A stretch of DNA of 42,998 nucleotides from Candidatus Kapaibacterium sp. Its GTDB lineage: Bacteria > Bacteroidota > Ignavibacteria > Kapaibacteriales > UBA2268. Both the position numbers and the translations under genes were made by a program. Position 1 is the first letter of the stretch. Every line of letters starts with the position of its first letter. The stretch spans positions 1 through 42,998 of the forward strand of contig JAPLFM010000175.1 of assembly GCA_026390675.1 (NCBI GenBank), in the 5' to 3' direction. Below, in pieces: positions 18,796-26,523 of this stretch. The notes below the pieces were generated by a model, which saw nothing but the letters and a program-made list of their open reading frames with translations, searched no databases and was not told where the DNA came from.

Positions 18796-20129
18796 TATTT
18801 ACTCACAATTATTTTAGTAGAAAGATTTACATTTTTCCCTGTTACTTTGCAAACATAAACTCCATTTGGAATTAATTGAGTATTCCAATAATAAATATGT
18901 TCTCCAACTTCTAAGTTACCAGAGAATAAATTGTTAATCAATTTTCCAGTATTATCAAAAATTGAAATATTGAAATAATTAGGAGTTGAATTTTTAAGAG
19001 TAATTAATGAGTTCCCATTTATTGGATTGGGACTTATTGTTATGGTATTTGTTAAATTAGAAATATCTTTTACTTCAGTTAAGGCATTATTAAAATTATA
19101 TAGGGTTAATAACCAAGCAGTTGCACCTGCAATATATTTTTTATTTTTATCCATCTCTAAAGCGTTTCCACCATCAGGTAAAATATCTGACTTAGTAAAG
19201 GTATAGATTAATTTTTCAGCATCAATATTAAATACTCTAATGGTCCCGCCACCCAAAATTATATATTTTACATCTTCAGAAATACAAATTTGTTTTAAAG
19301 CCCCACTTAATTTAGGTATTATTTTTATTTTCTTAAAGTCTTTAGTATCAAATATTCTTACTTGCCCTCCAAACGCTGAACATAAATAGCTATTATCTGA
19401 TGAAAATTTAATTGAACTAATATTGAGCGTATCAGTTTCAATTTCTTTAACAACTTTAAAAGTATTTTCATCCCAAAGTAATAATTTTTTTGTTTTATCT
19501 TTGGACATAAATATTCCATTTTCCCAATCAGTAACAAAATACTTCCCATCAGAAGATGCAGCTACATGGTTCATAGCACCGGGGTAATCAATGTATTCAT
19601 CTACTTCCATAGTTTCAGTATTTATCTTCATCAAACTATAATTTGGATTATTAAATGAATTACCAGGGGCACCAACGCTTAATATAAATTTATTATCAGC
19701 AGTTAAGGTTAAATCATGATATTGATAACCAATATATTTCAAATTTTTTAATGAATCTAATATTTGAAATGTTGTTGCATCTAATTTTTTATATTTGGAA
19801 GTATATATGAACTTATTATCACTCGACATAACTTTAAAACCACCTACTCCTGAAATGGTTCTAATACTATCACCTGTTAAAGAGTTTATTATCCAAACAC
19901 GGTTATAAATTGTTTCCACTCCATTAATACTACCAATATACATAGTAGAAACATAAACTTGAGAGCCATCTTGTGAAAACATAACCCCAACTACCTCTTC
20001 GGGCCAAATATTCTTTGTCCAAACAGTATCAGGCAAATCCTCTTTTTGGTTTGGTGTTGGCTCATCGACTTGTGCAAAGAGAGAAAAGTTGCAAATTACA
20101 AACGCAACAAAAACAAAAAACTTCTTCAT
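18795..20129 (-). CDS. T9SS-sorted beta-propeller (WD40/YVTN-like) protein
   Basis: 444 residues. Signal peptide MKKFFVFVAFVICNFSLFAQ. The body has repeating propeller-like blades of the YVTN/WD40 type (VVGVMFSQDGSQVYVSTM, GFKVMSSDNKFIYTS, DLTLTADNKFILSVG, HVAASSDGKYFVTDW, SIKFSSDNSYLCSAFGGQVRIFDTKDFK, QICISEDVKYIILGGGTIRVFN). It ends in a sorting domain (ITISPNPINGNSLITL ... GVYVCKVTGKNVNLSTKIIVSK). Likely an exported protein-binding propeller. First gene of a two-gene unit with the 606-residue protein. Function not predictable further. Confidence 0.83.
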   Translation of the reverse strand: MKKFFVFVAFVICNFSLFAQVDEPTPNQKEDLPDTVWTKNIWPEEVVGVMFSQDGSQVYVSTMYIGSINGVETIYNRVWIINSLTGDSIRTISGVGGFKVMSSDNKFIYTSKYKKLDATTFQILDSLKNLKYIGYQYHDLTLTADNKFILSVGAPGNSFNNPNYSLMKINTETMEVDEYIDYPGAMNHVAASSDGKYFVTDWENGIFMSKDKTKKLLLWDENTFKVVKEIETDTLNISSIKFSSDNSYLCSAFGGQVRIFDTKDFKKIKIIPKLSGALKQICISEDVKYIILGGGTIRVFNIDAEKLIYTFTKSDILPDGGNALEMDKNKKYIAGATAWLLTLYNFNNALTEVKDISNLTNTITISPNPINGNSLITLKNSTPNYFNISIFDNTGKLINNLFSGNLEVGEHIYYWNTQLIPNGVYVCKVTGKNVNLSTKIIVSK

Positions 20130-20572
20130 AAATGCTCCTAAAAAATAAAATTCTATGTTTTCTATGGCTTTAAAATTGGTGGTTTTAATGAAAGAACAGA
20201 AACAAAAACTATATGTACTACTTAAAAATTTACTTTATATTTTTTCCGATTTTATTATATTATTGGCTATTTGATTATCTGAAATTAAGTAAATAAAATC
20301 AAAGCACAAAATGAAATCTGCAAATACTCGTCTTTAGTTACTGTTTTGTCTCTTTGCTCTTTGATATTAAATTATCATTAGAAAAACAAAATCTACAAAA
20401 TATGAACATTTGTTAATAAAACTTTCTCAAAAAAGGCTTTTTTTGTGCAATTTGTGCAAAAATAGGGCTTAACTTATTGAAATATAATGAGATAAGCTAC
20501 TGCAAAACGTAAGTTGTTGATATATAGATAGTTAATGTTATTTCTTCATTGATTTTGATTTTTTGCACCAAA
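20130..20572. other. Intergenic region, 443 bp
   Basis: AT-rich, without an ORF of note. It must hold the promoter of the propeller-gene pair. I see a small direct repeat of TTGTGCAA near 20444-20460 but no convincing promoter, operator or terminator. Confidence 0.5.
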
Positions 20573-20968
20573 CTACCTCAAGCAAGAAGCTTTTTGAGTA
20601 AACCAAGGGTAAATTTCATAAATTAATCTTCCAGATTTTATAGCCATATCTGTAGATAAATTACTTTTTACTTCATCTTCATTTTTACAGTTAAATATAA
20701 ATATACCAATTATATCTCTTTTGGCGGCTATTGGTCCAGCCATATCTAACAACTTTGCCTCATAAAGTCTATTTATGTTCGCAATATGAGCTTTTTGGAT
20801 GTTTGCAGCCTCTAGGCTATCTTGATTTCTATTTGGTCCAGCTTTTAGCAATACCAAGTAATAAACTTTCATATTACTCATGTCTGGTATAGAATCATTT
20901 TTTACTTTTTGACCAAACAATTCTTGAGTCAATGCAAAAATTACAATTATCAATACAATCTTTATCAT
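20573..20968 (-). CDS. Exported YCII-related protein
   Basis: 131 residues. A signal peptide (MIKIVLIIVIFALTQELFGQ) precedes one YCII-like alpha/beta unit: KVYYLVLLKAGPNR, QKAHIANINRLYEAKLLDMAGPI, RDIIGIFIFNCKNEDEV, then SGRLIYEIYPWFT. The family is ferredoxin-like; the conserved His (QKAHI) and the AGP turn are present. Cytoplasmic relatives include possible dioxygenase-like or degradative enzymes, but no activity is established for exported members. Divergent from the Nudix gene, with 56 bp between starts. Confidence 0.75.
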   Translation of the reverse strand: MIKIVLIIVIFALTQELFGQKVKNDSIPDMSNMKVYYLVLLKAGPNRNQDSLEAANIQKAHIANINRLYEAKLLDMAGPIAAKRDIIGIFIFNCKNEDEVKSNLSTDMAIKSGRLIYEIYPWFTQKASCLR

Positions 20969-21024
20969 AAGTTACTCGTATTATAAATTTTAGAATTATC
21001 AAAATTAAATACATATTACTTAAA

Positions 21025-21669
21025 ATGCAATCAAAATATTTATTTCAAGATATTGTTCCAAAATTAGAATTAAGACTGCAATCAGATTTGCCTGGATTTG
21101 AATCTCATTTAAAAATGGCTCCTATATTTAAAGGAACAAAATTCAGGAATTTCAATCCTACTGCTGATGCTAGAAATAGTGCTGTTTTAATTTTACTAAT
21201 GCCTTTGGAAAATAGCTTTGAAATATTATTTACTTTAAGAAGCGAAAAATTAAATAGTCATAGTGGTCAAATTTCATTTCCAGGTGGTAGGCAAGACAAA
21301 GGCGAAAGTTTTGTAGAAACTGCACTCCGAGAAACTAAAGAAGAAGTAGGTATTCATCCTGATAAGATTAAAGTATTAGGCAGTCTTTCACAATTATTTG
21401 TGCCACCATCCAATTCTGTAATTACACCTATAGTTGGAATTGCTGATAAAATCGATAATTATACTTTAAGTGAAAATGAAGTACAAGAAGTTTTTACAGT
21501 CGATTACAATAAATTTGTTACCGATGATTTTTTTGCAAAAGAAATTAGAAATATGAATGGATTAGATGTTGAAGTTCCATATTGGAATGTTCATTCAAAA
21601 ACAAAATTATGGGGAGCCACTGCTATTATTTTGCAGGAATTCATTGATATAATTGAAGAATTAGTATAA
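21025..21669 (+). CDS. Nudix hydrolase, CoA pyrophosphatase type
   Basis: 214 residues, normal for the group. The Nudix box GX5EX7REUXEEXGU is complete at residues 88-110 (G88 ... E94 ... RETKEEVGI). Directly before it lies the signature of CoA diphosphatases (FTLRSEKLNSHSGQISFPGG). Predicted to split CoA or acyl-CoA into phosphopantetheine and 3',5'-ADP with Mg2+ or Mn2+; cytoplasmic. The assignment to CoA rather than another nucleotide rests on the upstream signature. Ends at a bidirectional terminator shared with dut. Confidence 0.88.
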   Translation: MQSKYLFQDIVPKLELRLQSDLPGFESHLKMAPIFKGTKFRNFNPTADARNSAVLILLMPLENSFEILFTLRSEKLNSHSGQISFPGGRQDKGESFVETALRETKEEVGIHPDKIKVLGSLSQLFVPPSNSVITPIVGIADKIDNYTLSENEVQEVFTVDYNKFVTDDFFAKEIRNMNGLDVEVPYWNVHSKTKLWGATAIILQEFIDIIEELV

Positions 21670-21685
21670 ATATTTTACAAAAAAA

Positions 21686-21711
21686 AAGAATCCAAAATTA
21701 ATTGAATTCTT
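21686..21711. terminator. Bidirectional terminator between Nudix gene and dut
   Basis: Stem AAGAATcCAA / TTGaATTCTT with one mismatch and loop AATTAA, an A-run before it and a T-run after it. It can therefore end both convergent transcripts, 17 bp after the Nudix stop and about 28 bp after the dut stop. Confidence 0.75.
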
Positions 21712-21739
21712 CTTTTTATTTAATTCTAAATCGTAAATT

Positions 21740-22099
21740 CTAAACTCCAGTACTACCAAAGCCTCCAGTACCTCTATCTGTATCACTTAATGTTTCTTTT
21801 TCATTCCAAGTAATATGCTCATACTTAGCAATTACAAGTTGTGCAATTCTATCACCAGACTTTACAACAAAAGTATCCTTCCCAAAATTTGCTAAGATTA
21901 CTTTTATCTCTCCTCTATAATCAGAATCAATAGTACCGGGTGAATTCAAACAAAATAGTCCACTCTTGGCTGCTAGCCCACTGCGAGAACGAACTTGACA
22001 TTCATATCCAGATTGCAATGCAATTGATAAATTAGTAGGTATCATAGCCACCTTCCCAGCCGAAATTGCAATTTCTTCATCCATTGCAGCATACACCAC
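21740..22099 (-). CDS. dut: dUTPase (dUTP pyrophosphatase), N-terminus apparently missing
   Basis: Hydrolyses dUTP to dUMP, keeping uracil out of DNA. Motif 2 (RSRSGLAAKSG), motif 3 (NSPGTIDSDYRGEI), motif 4 (GDRIAQLVI) and the C-terminal motif 5 (RGTGGFGSTGV) are all clear. The expected motif 1 (AGxDLxA, with a metal-coordinating Asp) is not visible: upstream of YAAMDEEIAI the frame runs straight into the antisense-free overlap with the rsmI tail. The frame is open to 22273, but that part only mirrors the rsmI repeats. I place the start at a GTG at 22099 (119 codons; the family usually has about 145-150); an ATG at 22084 is also possible. It is truncated, frameshifted or wrongly assembled at its 5' end. 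Confidence 0.72.
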   Translation of the reverse strand: MVYAAMDEEIAISAGKVAMIPTNLSIALQSGYECQVRSRSGLAAKSGLFCLNSPGTIDSDYRGEIKVILANFGKDTFVVKSGDRIAQLVIAKYEHITWNEKETLSDTDRGTGGFGSTGV

Positions 22100-23597
22100 T
22101 AAACTTACCACCTTTCTTAATACCGCCACTTCTTCTTGGTCTAGAATCGCCCTCTGGCTTTTCGAATTTTTTAGCTCTACTCTCTCTATCAGATGAGTCC
22201 CATCTCTTTTTCTTATCATCAGATCCAGAAGCAGTCCTATCTGTACCGGGAGTATATTCCCTCTTAGGTCCATCTACTCTTGTCGAAGAGTAAATTCTCT
22301 TTGGTCTGTCTTCACTACTACGTGGAGTATATTCTCGCTTTGGTCTATCTTCACTACTGCGTGGTGTATATTCTCGCTTTGGTCTATCTTCACTACTGCG
22401 TGATGAATATTCTCGCTTAGGTCTATCTTCACTACTGCGTGATGAATATTCTCGCTTAGGTCTATCTTCACTACTGCGTGATGAATATTCTCGCTTAGGT
22501 CTATCTTCACTACTGCGTGGTGTATATTCTCGCTTAGGTCTATCTTCACTACTGCGTGGTGTATATTCTCGCTTAGGTCTGTCTTCACTACTAGAACTAT
22601 AAGCTCTTTTTGGTCTTTCACCATCACCTATACTTTCTCTTCTTGGAGGTCTATCTCCAGCGTCCATATCTCCATCAGGTCTTGGTGGTCTTTCTTCTCT
22701 ACCAAATCCTCTAAATCTATCTTTCTTAAAATCGCCTTCTTTTCTTTTTTTGTCTTTTCCGCCTCTATATCCAAACTCTTTATCATCATTGTCATCAATA
22801 GTTCTAGTAGGTTTAAATTTATTTCTATCTTCTCTAAATGGAACCACAGCAACTGGTACATTATTCTCTCTACCTTCAAAACAAATCACAACCTCAGCAC
22901 GCACCGATAATGTTTCAAATTTCTTCTTTAGTTCTTCAAAAGTACCATAATGATGTGTTTCAAATAGTGTTGTCAAATTCATACCAATATAAGCTCTACG
23001 TTCTGGCATTACTTCGCAAGCTGCATCAAGAAATGGGCGAAGTCTGTAAGGAGTTTCCAAAAGTACAACTGTATGTGGCTGTCTTTCCAATGCTTTTAAT
23101 GCTTCTATTCTTAGCTCAGTTTTTTGAGATACAAATCCTGCATAATAGAATTTGTCAATTGGCAAACCGCTACGTACTAAGGCAGCCATAATTGATGTTA
23201 CTCCGGGAGCAACTTCAATTTCAATTCCAGCAGCAAGTGCTGCACTTACCAAATTTGCACCCGGATCTGCAAATACAGGAGTTCCACAATCAGAAATCAA
23301 TCCAATTCTAGTTCCTTCTTTCATCTTTTTTATATATTCAGCTACACGTTGGGTTTCATTTTGTTCATTTAGATTATCTAAATCTTTGCGTATATTATGT
23401 GTTTTTAATAGCTGTGCCCCAACTCTAAACTCTTCACAAACAATTAAGTCCGATAATTTTAGTAGTCTTATTGCTCTTTGAGTAATATCTTCTTCGTTTC
23501 CAATTGGGGTAGATATAATATAAAGTTTACCAACTTTTGGCTCTTCTATTTCTATCTTTTTACGCATAGAAAGATCTTCATTTTCAAATTTTCTCAT
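22077..23597 (-). CDS. rsmI: 16S rRNA (cytidine-1402 2'-O)-methyltransferase RsmI with long basic repeat tail
   Basis: 506 residues against about 230-290 normally. The tetrapyrrole-methylase-like domain (residues about 20-245) is complete: GKLYIISTPIGNEEDITQRA, ISDCGTPVFADPGANLV, APGVTSIMAALVRSGLP, FYYAGF and LLETPYR. It 2'-O-methylates C1402 of 16S rRNA using SAM. The remaining 250 residues are an Arg/Lys/Asp/Ser-rich, probably disordered RNA-binding tail with eight near-identical 13-residue units (RSSEDRPKREYTP or ...SS). A second Met at residue 11 is an alternative start. Its stop lies within the dut frame, so the genes overlap. Confidence 0.9.
   Translation of the reverse strand: MRKFENEDLSMRKKIEIEEPKVGKLYIISTPIGNEEDITQRAIRLLKLSDLIVCEEFRVGAQLLKTHNIRKDLDNLNEQNETQRVAEYIKKMKEGTRIGLISDCGTPVFADPGANLVSAALAAGIEIEVAPGVTSIMAALVRSGLPIDKFYYAGFVSQKTELRIEALKALERQPHTVVLLETPYRLRPFLDAACEVMPERRAYIGMNLTTLFETHHYGTFEELKKKFETLSVRAEVVICFEGRENNVPVAVVPFREDRNKFKPTRTIDDNDDKEFGYRGGKDKKRKEGDFKKDRFRGFGREERPPRPDGDMDAGDRPPRRESIGDGERPKRAYSSSSEDRPKREYTPRSSEDRPKREYTPRSSEDRPKREYSSRSSEDRPKREYSSRSSEDRPKREYSSRSSEDRPKREYTPRSSEDRPKREYTPRSSEDRPKRIYSSTRVDGPKREYTPGTDRTASGSDDKKKRWDSSDRESRAKKFEKPEGDSRPRRSGGIKKGGKFSGVCCNG
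22286..22597 (-). repeat. 39-bp tandem repeat in rsmI (about 8 copies)
   Basis: Eight in-frame 39-bp units encode SSEDRPKR(E/I)Y plus TP or SS and a linking Arg. Units fall into two sub-types (TP and SS), with the three SS units adjacent, which suggests recent slippage or unequal exchange. Confidence 0.92.
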
Positions 23598-23991
23598 TTA
23601 TTCTTATAGATTTGTTAAAATAATTTTTACAAACATACCTATAAATGCCCTATTTTCATAGTAACATTATGATATTAAAGAAAATAGATTGTAAATAGCA
23701 GAATTAAACTTAAGTATATAACTTTGATATGCAGATAATTTTATATAAATACTCATATTATCATCTTCATCAAACAAAAAAATAGGCACTTTTTTAGACA
23801 GCATTCAATTCAAAGTTCCGTAGGAACGACCAGATTGTAGTAAATAAAACAAATATTATATTATTAATTCCCTAGATGTAACATTGGAGCTCCTTTGGTG
23901 CTTAAAAGAAATTAATTTGCTACAAATATTGAACTCCTTTGGAGTTCTAAAAGAATATAAAATAAAATTAGATAAAAAGTGATTTGTAATA
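23598..23991. other. Intergenic region with three short palindromes
   Basis: No gene in 394 bp. Three short hairpins occur: GTTCC-GTA-GGAAC (23815-23827), AGCTCC-TTT-GGTGCT (23888-23902, one mismatch) and GAACTCC-TTT-GGAGTTC (23931-23947). They resemble dispersed palindromic repeats of Bacteroidota genomes. It marks the left border of the accessory island. Confidence 0.5.
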
Positions 23992-24222
23992 TTACTCATT
24001 TACAATACACGAATTAGGTATCATATAACCTTCTACAATTTGGTTATTTGTAAAAAACCAAAGGCGTCCTTCAGCAGAATCAATTCTACTATGGCTACCA
24101 AAAGCAATTGTAAACTTATCACTTTGCGAATGTGGTAAATACCAGTATCCATAGCCCCAATTATATCCTATTTTTTTGTCTCTCTCTCTTTCTATTGAGT
24201 CACACGTTGGTTTGTGGAACAT
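23992..24222 (-). CDS. C-terminal half of an interrupted small secreted protein
   Basis: 76 codons that continue, in the same reading frame and with no gap, the 24223-24534 frame; only one TAA separates them. The sequence is rich in aromatic and polar residues (GYNWGYGYWYLPHSQSDKFTIAF, LWFFTNNQIVEGYM). Its ATG directly abuts the upstream stop and has no Shine-Dalgarno, so it is more likely the distal part of a gene broken by a nonsense mutation than a gene of its own. Family not recognised. Confidence 0.45.
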   Translation of the reverse strand: MFHKPTCDSIERERDKKIGYNWGYGYWYLPHSQSDKFTIAFGSHSRIDSAEGRLWFFTNNQIVEGYMIPNSCIVNE

Positions 24223-24534
24223 TTACCATAAGTCAATTTGATAAATTTTGTTGATCTTAATTTTACTTCGCTCTAAATTATCATATAATTTGTTTTTATA
24301 GTACATTATATAAATTGTATCTTTAAACTGATTGATAGCCTGAATACTCTCATAGCAATATTCATTTGAAGTATCTTCTAATACTTGTGAATTCCCTAAA
24401 AGTATTATATTTGTGTCAATAACTCTAATTTTCATTTTATAAATATTATCATTTGGCTTAATCAAATTTTGATTTGAGTTTAATTCAAATGAAACTAAAA
24501 ACAAAATAATATATAATATGCAATTAATTTTCAC
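24223..24534 (-). CDS. Small secreted hypothetical protein, possibly ended early by an in-frame stop
   Basis: I choose the GTG at 24534 (MKINCILYIILFLVSFELNSNQ, a good signal peptide), with GGA eight bases upstream; the frame is open from a TTG at 24546. The mature part, about 80 residues, has no family I recognise. The frame ends ...NKIYQIDLW-stop and resumes at once in the same frame for 76 more codons. If the TAA is a recent mutation, the intact protein would have about 180 residues. Confidence 0.5.
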   Translation of the reverse strand: MKINCILYIILFLVSFELNSNQNLIKPNDNIYKMKIRVIDTNIILLGNSQVLEDTSNEYCYESIQAINQFKDTIYIMYYKNKLYDNLERSKIKINKIYQIDLW

Positions 24535-24603
24535 TTTTTTATCCAATACTTTTATAAATTTAGATAATGATTGATTGTAAATAAATTAGCAAAATTAATA
24601 AAA

Positions 24604-24648
24604 CCTAAACTTACTTAGGAGCTTTACCTACTTTAGAGCATTACCGAA
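24604..24648 (-). repeat. Cassette 3'-end motif, copy 1
   Basis: On the minus strand, directly after the TAA of the lipoprotein gene, comes CGGTAATGCTC... ending in AGTAAGTTTAGG. The same motif follows the stop of the gene at 27909. This copy contains a 17-bp near-tandem duplication (GGTAATGCTCTAAAGTA / GGTAAAGCTCCTAAGTA). Confidence 0.65.
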
Positions 24649-25152
24649 TTAATTATTTTTTTTACGACGAACAGGTTTTATAATTTCCATTTTGCAATAA
24701 TAAACTTCTTTTACAGTACACATTAAATCTTCTCTTATACAATTTTTTTGAAGTTCAATGTTAGCTGCAGTATTTGGGTAAATTATTGTTTTGTATCGTT
24801 CATCCCAATTGAATGGAGTTAACTTTACCTTACTCCCAGCTTTAATTTGACCTTTAAAGTTAGCATCAACAAAACCTAAAGTATCATTTTCATTTGTAAT
24901 AGCAATTAAAAAACTTGACCAAAAAACCATATCATAATGCAAAACAGGTGCAAACATTAATACTTTAGCTTCTTTCTCTTCTAATAAGTCTTTGTAAACC
25001 CATTGTTTCTTACACTCAGATGCAATTGATGATTTTATCTTTGCATTATGCTTGCTCTTATGTTTGCTTTGTTGTACGTCAGGCTTTGTCTCAGCAAAGC
25101 ATGCAATTACAAATAAGAAAGAAAGTATTGTATTTAAAGCTTTATTTTTCAT
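24649..25152 (-). CDS. Putative small lipoprotein, unknown function
   Basis: 167 residues. The N-terminus MKNKALNTILSFLFVIAC fits a lipoprotein signal with C18 as the lipidation site (VIAC lipobox). A Lys/His/Ser-rich linker (SKHKSKHNAKIKSS) follows, then a compact domain with paired cysteines (C52, and CIRED LMC TVKEVYYC near the end). The tail is basic (PVRRKKNN). No family recognised. It follows the 73-residue gene by six bases, so they are one unit whose 3' border is the motif at 24604-24648. Confidence 0.6.
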   Translation of the reverse strand: MKNKALNTILSFLFVIACFAETKPDVQQSKHKSKHNAKIKSSIASECKKQWVYKDLLEEKEAKVLMFAPVLHYDMVFWSSFLIAITNENDTLGFVDANFKGQIKAGSKVKLTPFNWDERYKTIIYPNTAANIELQKNCIREDLMCTVKEVYYCKMEIIKPVRRKKNN

Positions 25153-25158
25153 AACTAT

Positions 25159-25380
25159 CTACTTTTTATCTACAGGTTTGTGAGATTCTTTATCTGGATA
25201 TCCTTCATATAAATGATAATCTTTTTTATCTTTATCCTTAACGATTAAATTGCGAAGAAATTCAATATTTACATCTTTGATTGAAGTAACTTTAATTTTT
25301 GGTTCCGTTCTAAGATTTATAACTGATGTAGGATCAAAATAATATTGTCTTTTGTCCATTATACGGAAGGAATTTTTCAT
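25159..25380 (-). CDS. Small protein starting with an Rhs-like fragment
   Basis: 73 residues. The first 12 (MKNSFRIMDKRQ) match the Rhs segment NKNFFRILDKKQ of the gene at 28462-29643, while the rest (YFDPTSVINLRTEPKIKV ... PDKESHKPVDKK) is unrelated. It therefore looks like an Rhs tail joined to another cargo, with its 5' end cut at an inverted-repeat element beginning two bases upstream of the ATG. Polar and Lys/Asp-rich, no signal peptide. Whether it is translated on its own is uncertain. Confidence 0.4.
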   Translation of the reverse strand: MKNSFRIMDKRQYYFDPTSVINLRTEPKIKVTSIKDVNIEFLRNLIVKDKDKKDYHLYEGYPDKESHKPVDKK

Positions 25381-25381
25381 A

Positions 25382-25612
25382 TTGGTTACTCCCTCCCCGA
25401 TTTTAACTTGTTAAAATCTTTGGTGGAGGGTTGGGGTGGGGTTCTTAGCGTATTTCCAGCTAAGAAAAACACATCTAATAATATATTTGTTTTAGTTTTC
25501 ATTTATAACTTAAATTCAATTTCATTCTTGCAATTTAACAACTTTTTGTGGTAAAACAGCATTTTTTTTAAGAACCCACCTCATTCCTGCCCCAAGGGGA
25601 GGAAGTAACCAA
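25382..25612. mobile_element. MITE-like inverted-repeat element, copy A
   Basis: About 231 bp bounded by 17-bp terminal inverted repeats with one mismatch (TTGGTTACTCCCTCCCC at 25382-25398; GGGGAGGAAGTAACCAA at 25596-25612). Inside are a hairpin (GATTTTAA-CTTG-TTAAAATC) and inner arms around GGTGGGGTTCTTA / AAGAACCCACC. No ORF, so non-autonomous. Highly similar to copy B at 29645-29876. Confidence 0.75.
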
Positions 25613-25619
25613 CTTCTGA

Positions 25620-25671
25620 GTTAAGTTTATTCAATATAATAATTTATTTCGTTTTTCGTGTAATTGTAAAA
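25620..25671 (+). promoter_or_regulatory. Shared promoter-like block, copy A (before PIN gene)
   Basis: The block gttta-ttcaatataat-aatttatttcg-tttttcgtgta is shared almost exactly with 27158-27215 and, in part, with 29893-29940. It precedes three plus-strand genes and likely supplies their promoter. The core elements cannot be fixed by eye. Confidence 0.45.
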
Positions 25672-25690
25672 AGAAAATAGTAAAAATAAA

Positions 25691-26167
25691 TTGAATAAAC
25701 AAAAAGTATATATAGAGACTAGTGTAATAAGCTATTTGACTTCAAGACCAAGTAGAGATATAATAGTTTCAAGCCACCAACAAATTACAAACCAATGGTG
25801 GAAGAAGTCTAAAAGTAAATTTAATAATTATATCTCAGAATTTGTAATTGATGAAATATCAAAAGGAGATAAATCTGCTTCAGAAATTAGACTTGCTTCA
25901 GTAAAAAATATTCAATTGCTTGAATATGATGATGATATTGTTGAAATTGCAATTAATTATGCTAATTTATTATCAATTCCAGAAAAAGCTAGACTTGATG
26001 CATTTCATTTAGCTATTTCTGTATATTATGAAATAGACTTTTTACTTTCTTGGAATTGCAAACATATTGCAAATGCTGTGGTTATGAGTAAATTAAGAGA
26101 TTATAATAAAACTAAAAATTTATTTACACCGATATTATGTACACCATTAGAATTATTAGAGGTTTAA
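25691..26167 (+). CDS. PIN-domain protein (probable toxin ribonuclease)
   Basis: 158 residues. The PIN fold is recognisable: KVYIETSVISYLTSRPSRD at the start (acidic E9), SEFVIDEISKGD (acidic DE pair), ARLDAFHLAISV with the conserved Asp, and FLLSWNCKHIANA at the end. Such proteins are Mg2+-dependent ribonucleases, usually toxins of VapBC-like pairs. The start is a TTG at 25691 because no ATG fits before the conserved strand. It is followed, one base after the stop, by a 50-residue gene likely to be its partner. Driven by the shared block at 25620-25671. Confidence 0.85.
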   Translation: MNKQKVYIETSVISYLTSRPSRDIIVSSHQQITNQWWKKSKSKFNNYISEFVIDEISKGDKSASEIRLASVKNIQLLEYDDDIVEIAINYANLLSIPEKARLDAFHLAISVYYEIDFLLSWNCKHIANAVVMSKLRDYNKTKNLFTPILCTPLELLEV

Positions 26168-26168
26168 T

Positions 26169-26321
26169 ATGTTCAAAGATAAAATAGTAGATGAAGTTAG
26201 GAAAAATCGTGAAAAGATTTTTGCAGATTTTGATTATGATATGAAAAAATATTCCAAATATATTATTGAAATGCAAAAAAATGAGACTAGACATTTGGTA
26301 AATAAAGATTCAATTACTTAA
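26169..26321 (+). CDS. 50-residue partner of the PIN gene (candidate antitoxin)
   Basis: The ORF starts with the ATG of TAATATG right after the PIN stop, implying coupled translation. The product is MFKDKIVDEVRKNREKIFAD followed by FDYDMKKYSKYIIEMQKNE and a short tail: charged and helical, with no DNA-binding motif visible. Small helical proteins of this type often follow PIN genes in Bacteroidota and Cyanobacteria. The antitoxin role is inferred from position and size only. Confidence 0.65.
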   Translation: MFKDKIVDEVRKNREKIFADFDYDMKKYSKYIIEMQKNETRHLVNKDSIT

Positions 26322-26459
26322 ATACTATAATCACACACACTTTTCTCATCTACTACAAAGCTATTACCACTTGGTGTCTTCATATCTCCTATAGCTACAC
26401 GCACACTTCCTAAGTGGTCTTTAAGATTGTCCCAAACTGCTTTCGGCACTTCGGGAGCC
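26318..26459 (-). pseudogene. Rhs fragment
   Basis: The minus strand reads APEVPKAVWDNLKDHLGSVR, then VAIGDMKTPSGNSFVVDEKS and VCDYSI-stop. It aligns with the Rhs core segment LKDHLGNVRVAIGDMKIPT ... FVVDEKAVNDYYPYG of the gene at 28462. No start and no downstream core, so it is a remnant. Its end overlaps the stop of the 50-residue gene on the other strand. Confidence 0.75.
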
Positions 26460-26523
26460 CTTTCTTATTGTTTTTGTCAATACCATTTGAAAATGTATTA
26501 AGGAGTATTTAAAGAAAATAAGA

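Noticed and set aside
22286-22597. Regular repeats that could suggest a CRISPR array
   Set aside because: The 39-bp units are directly adjacent without spacers and stay in frame within rsmI.
22274-22879. Minus-strand ORFs of 117 and 83 codons
   Set aside because: They are other-frame shadows of the rsmI tail; the repeats keep them open.
22750-23481. Plus-strand ORFs of 66-117 codons
   Set aside because: They are antisense to the conserved RsmI methyltransferase domain.
25620-25690. An ATG start for the PIN gene further upstream
   Set aside because: No in-frame ATG exists before the conserved first strand; the TTG at 25691 is the only fitting start.
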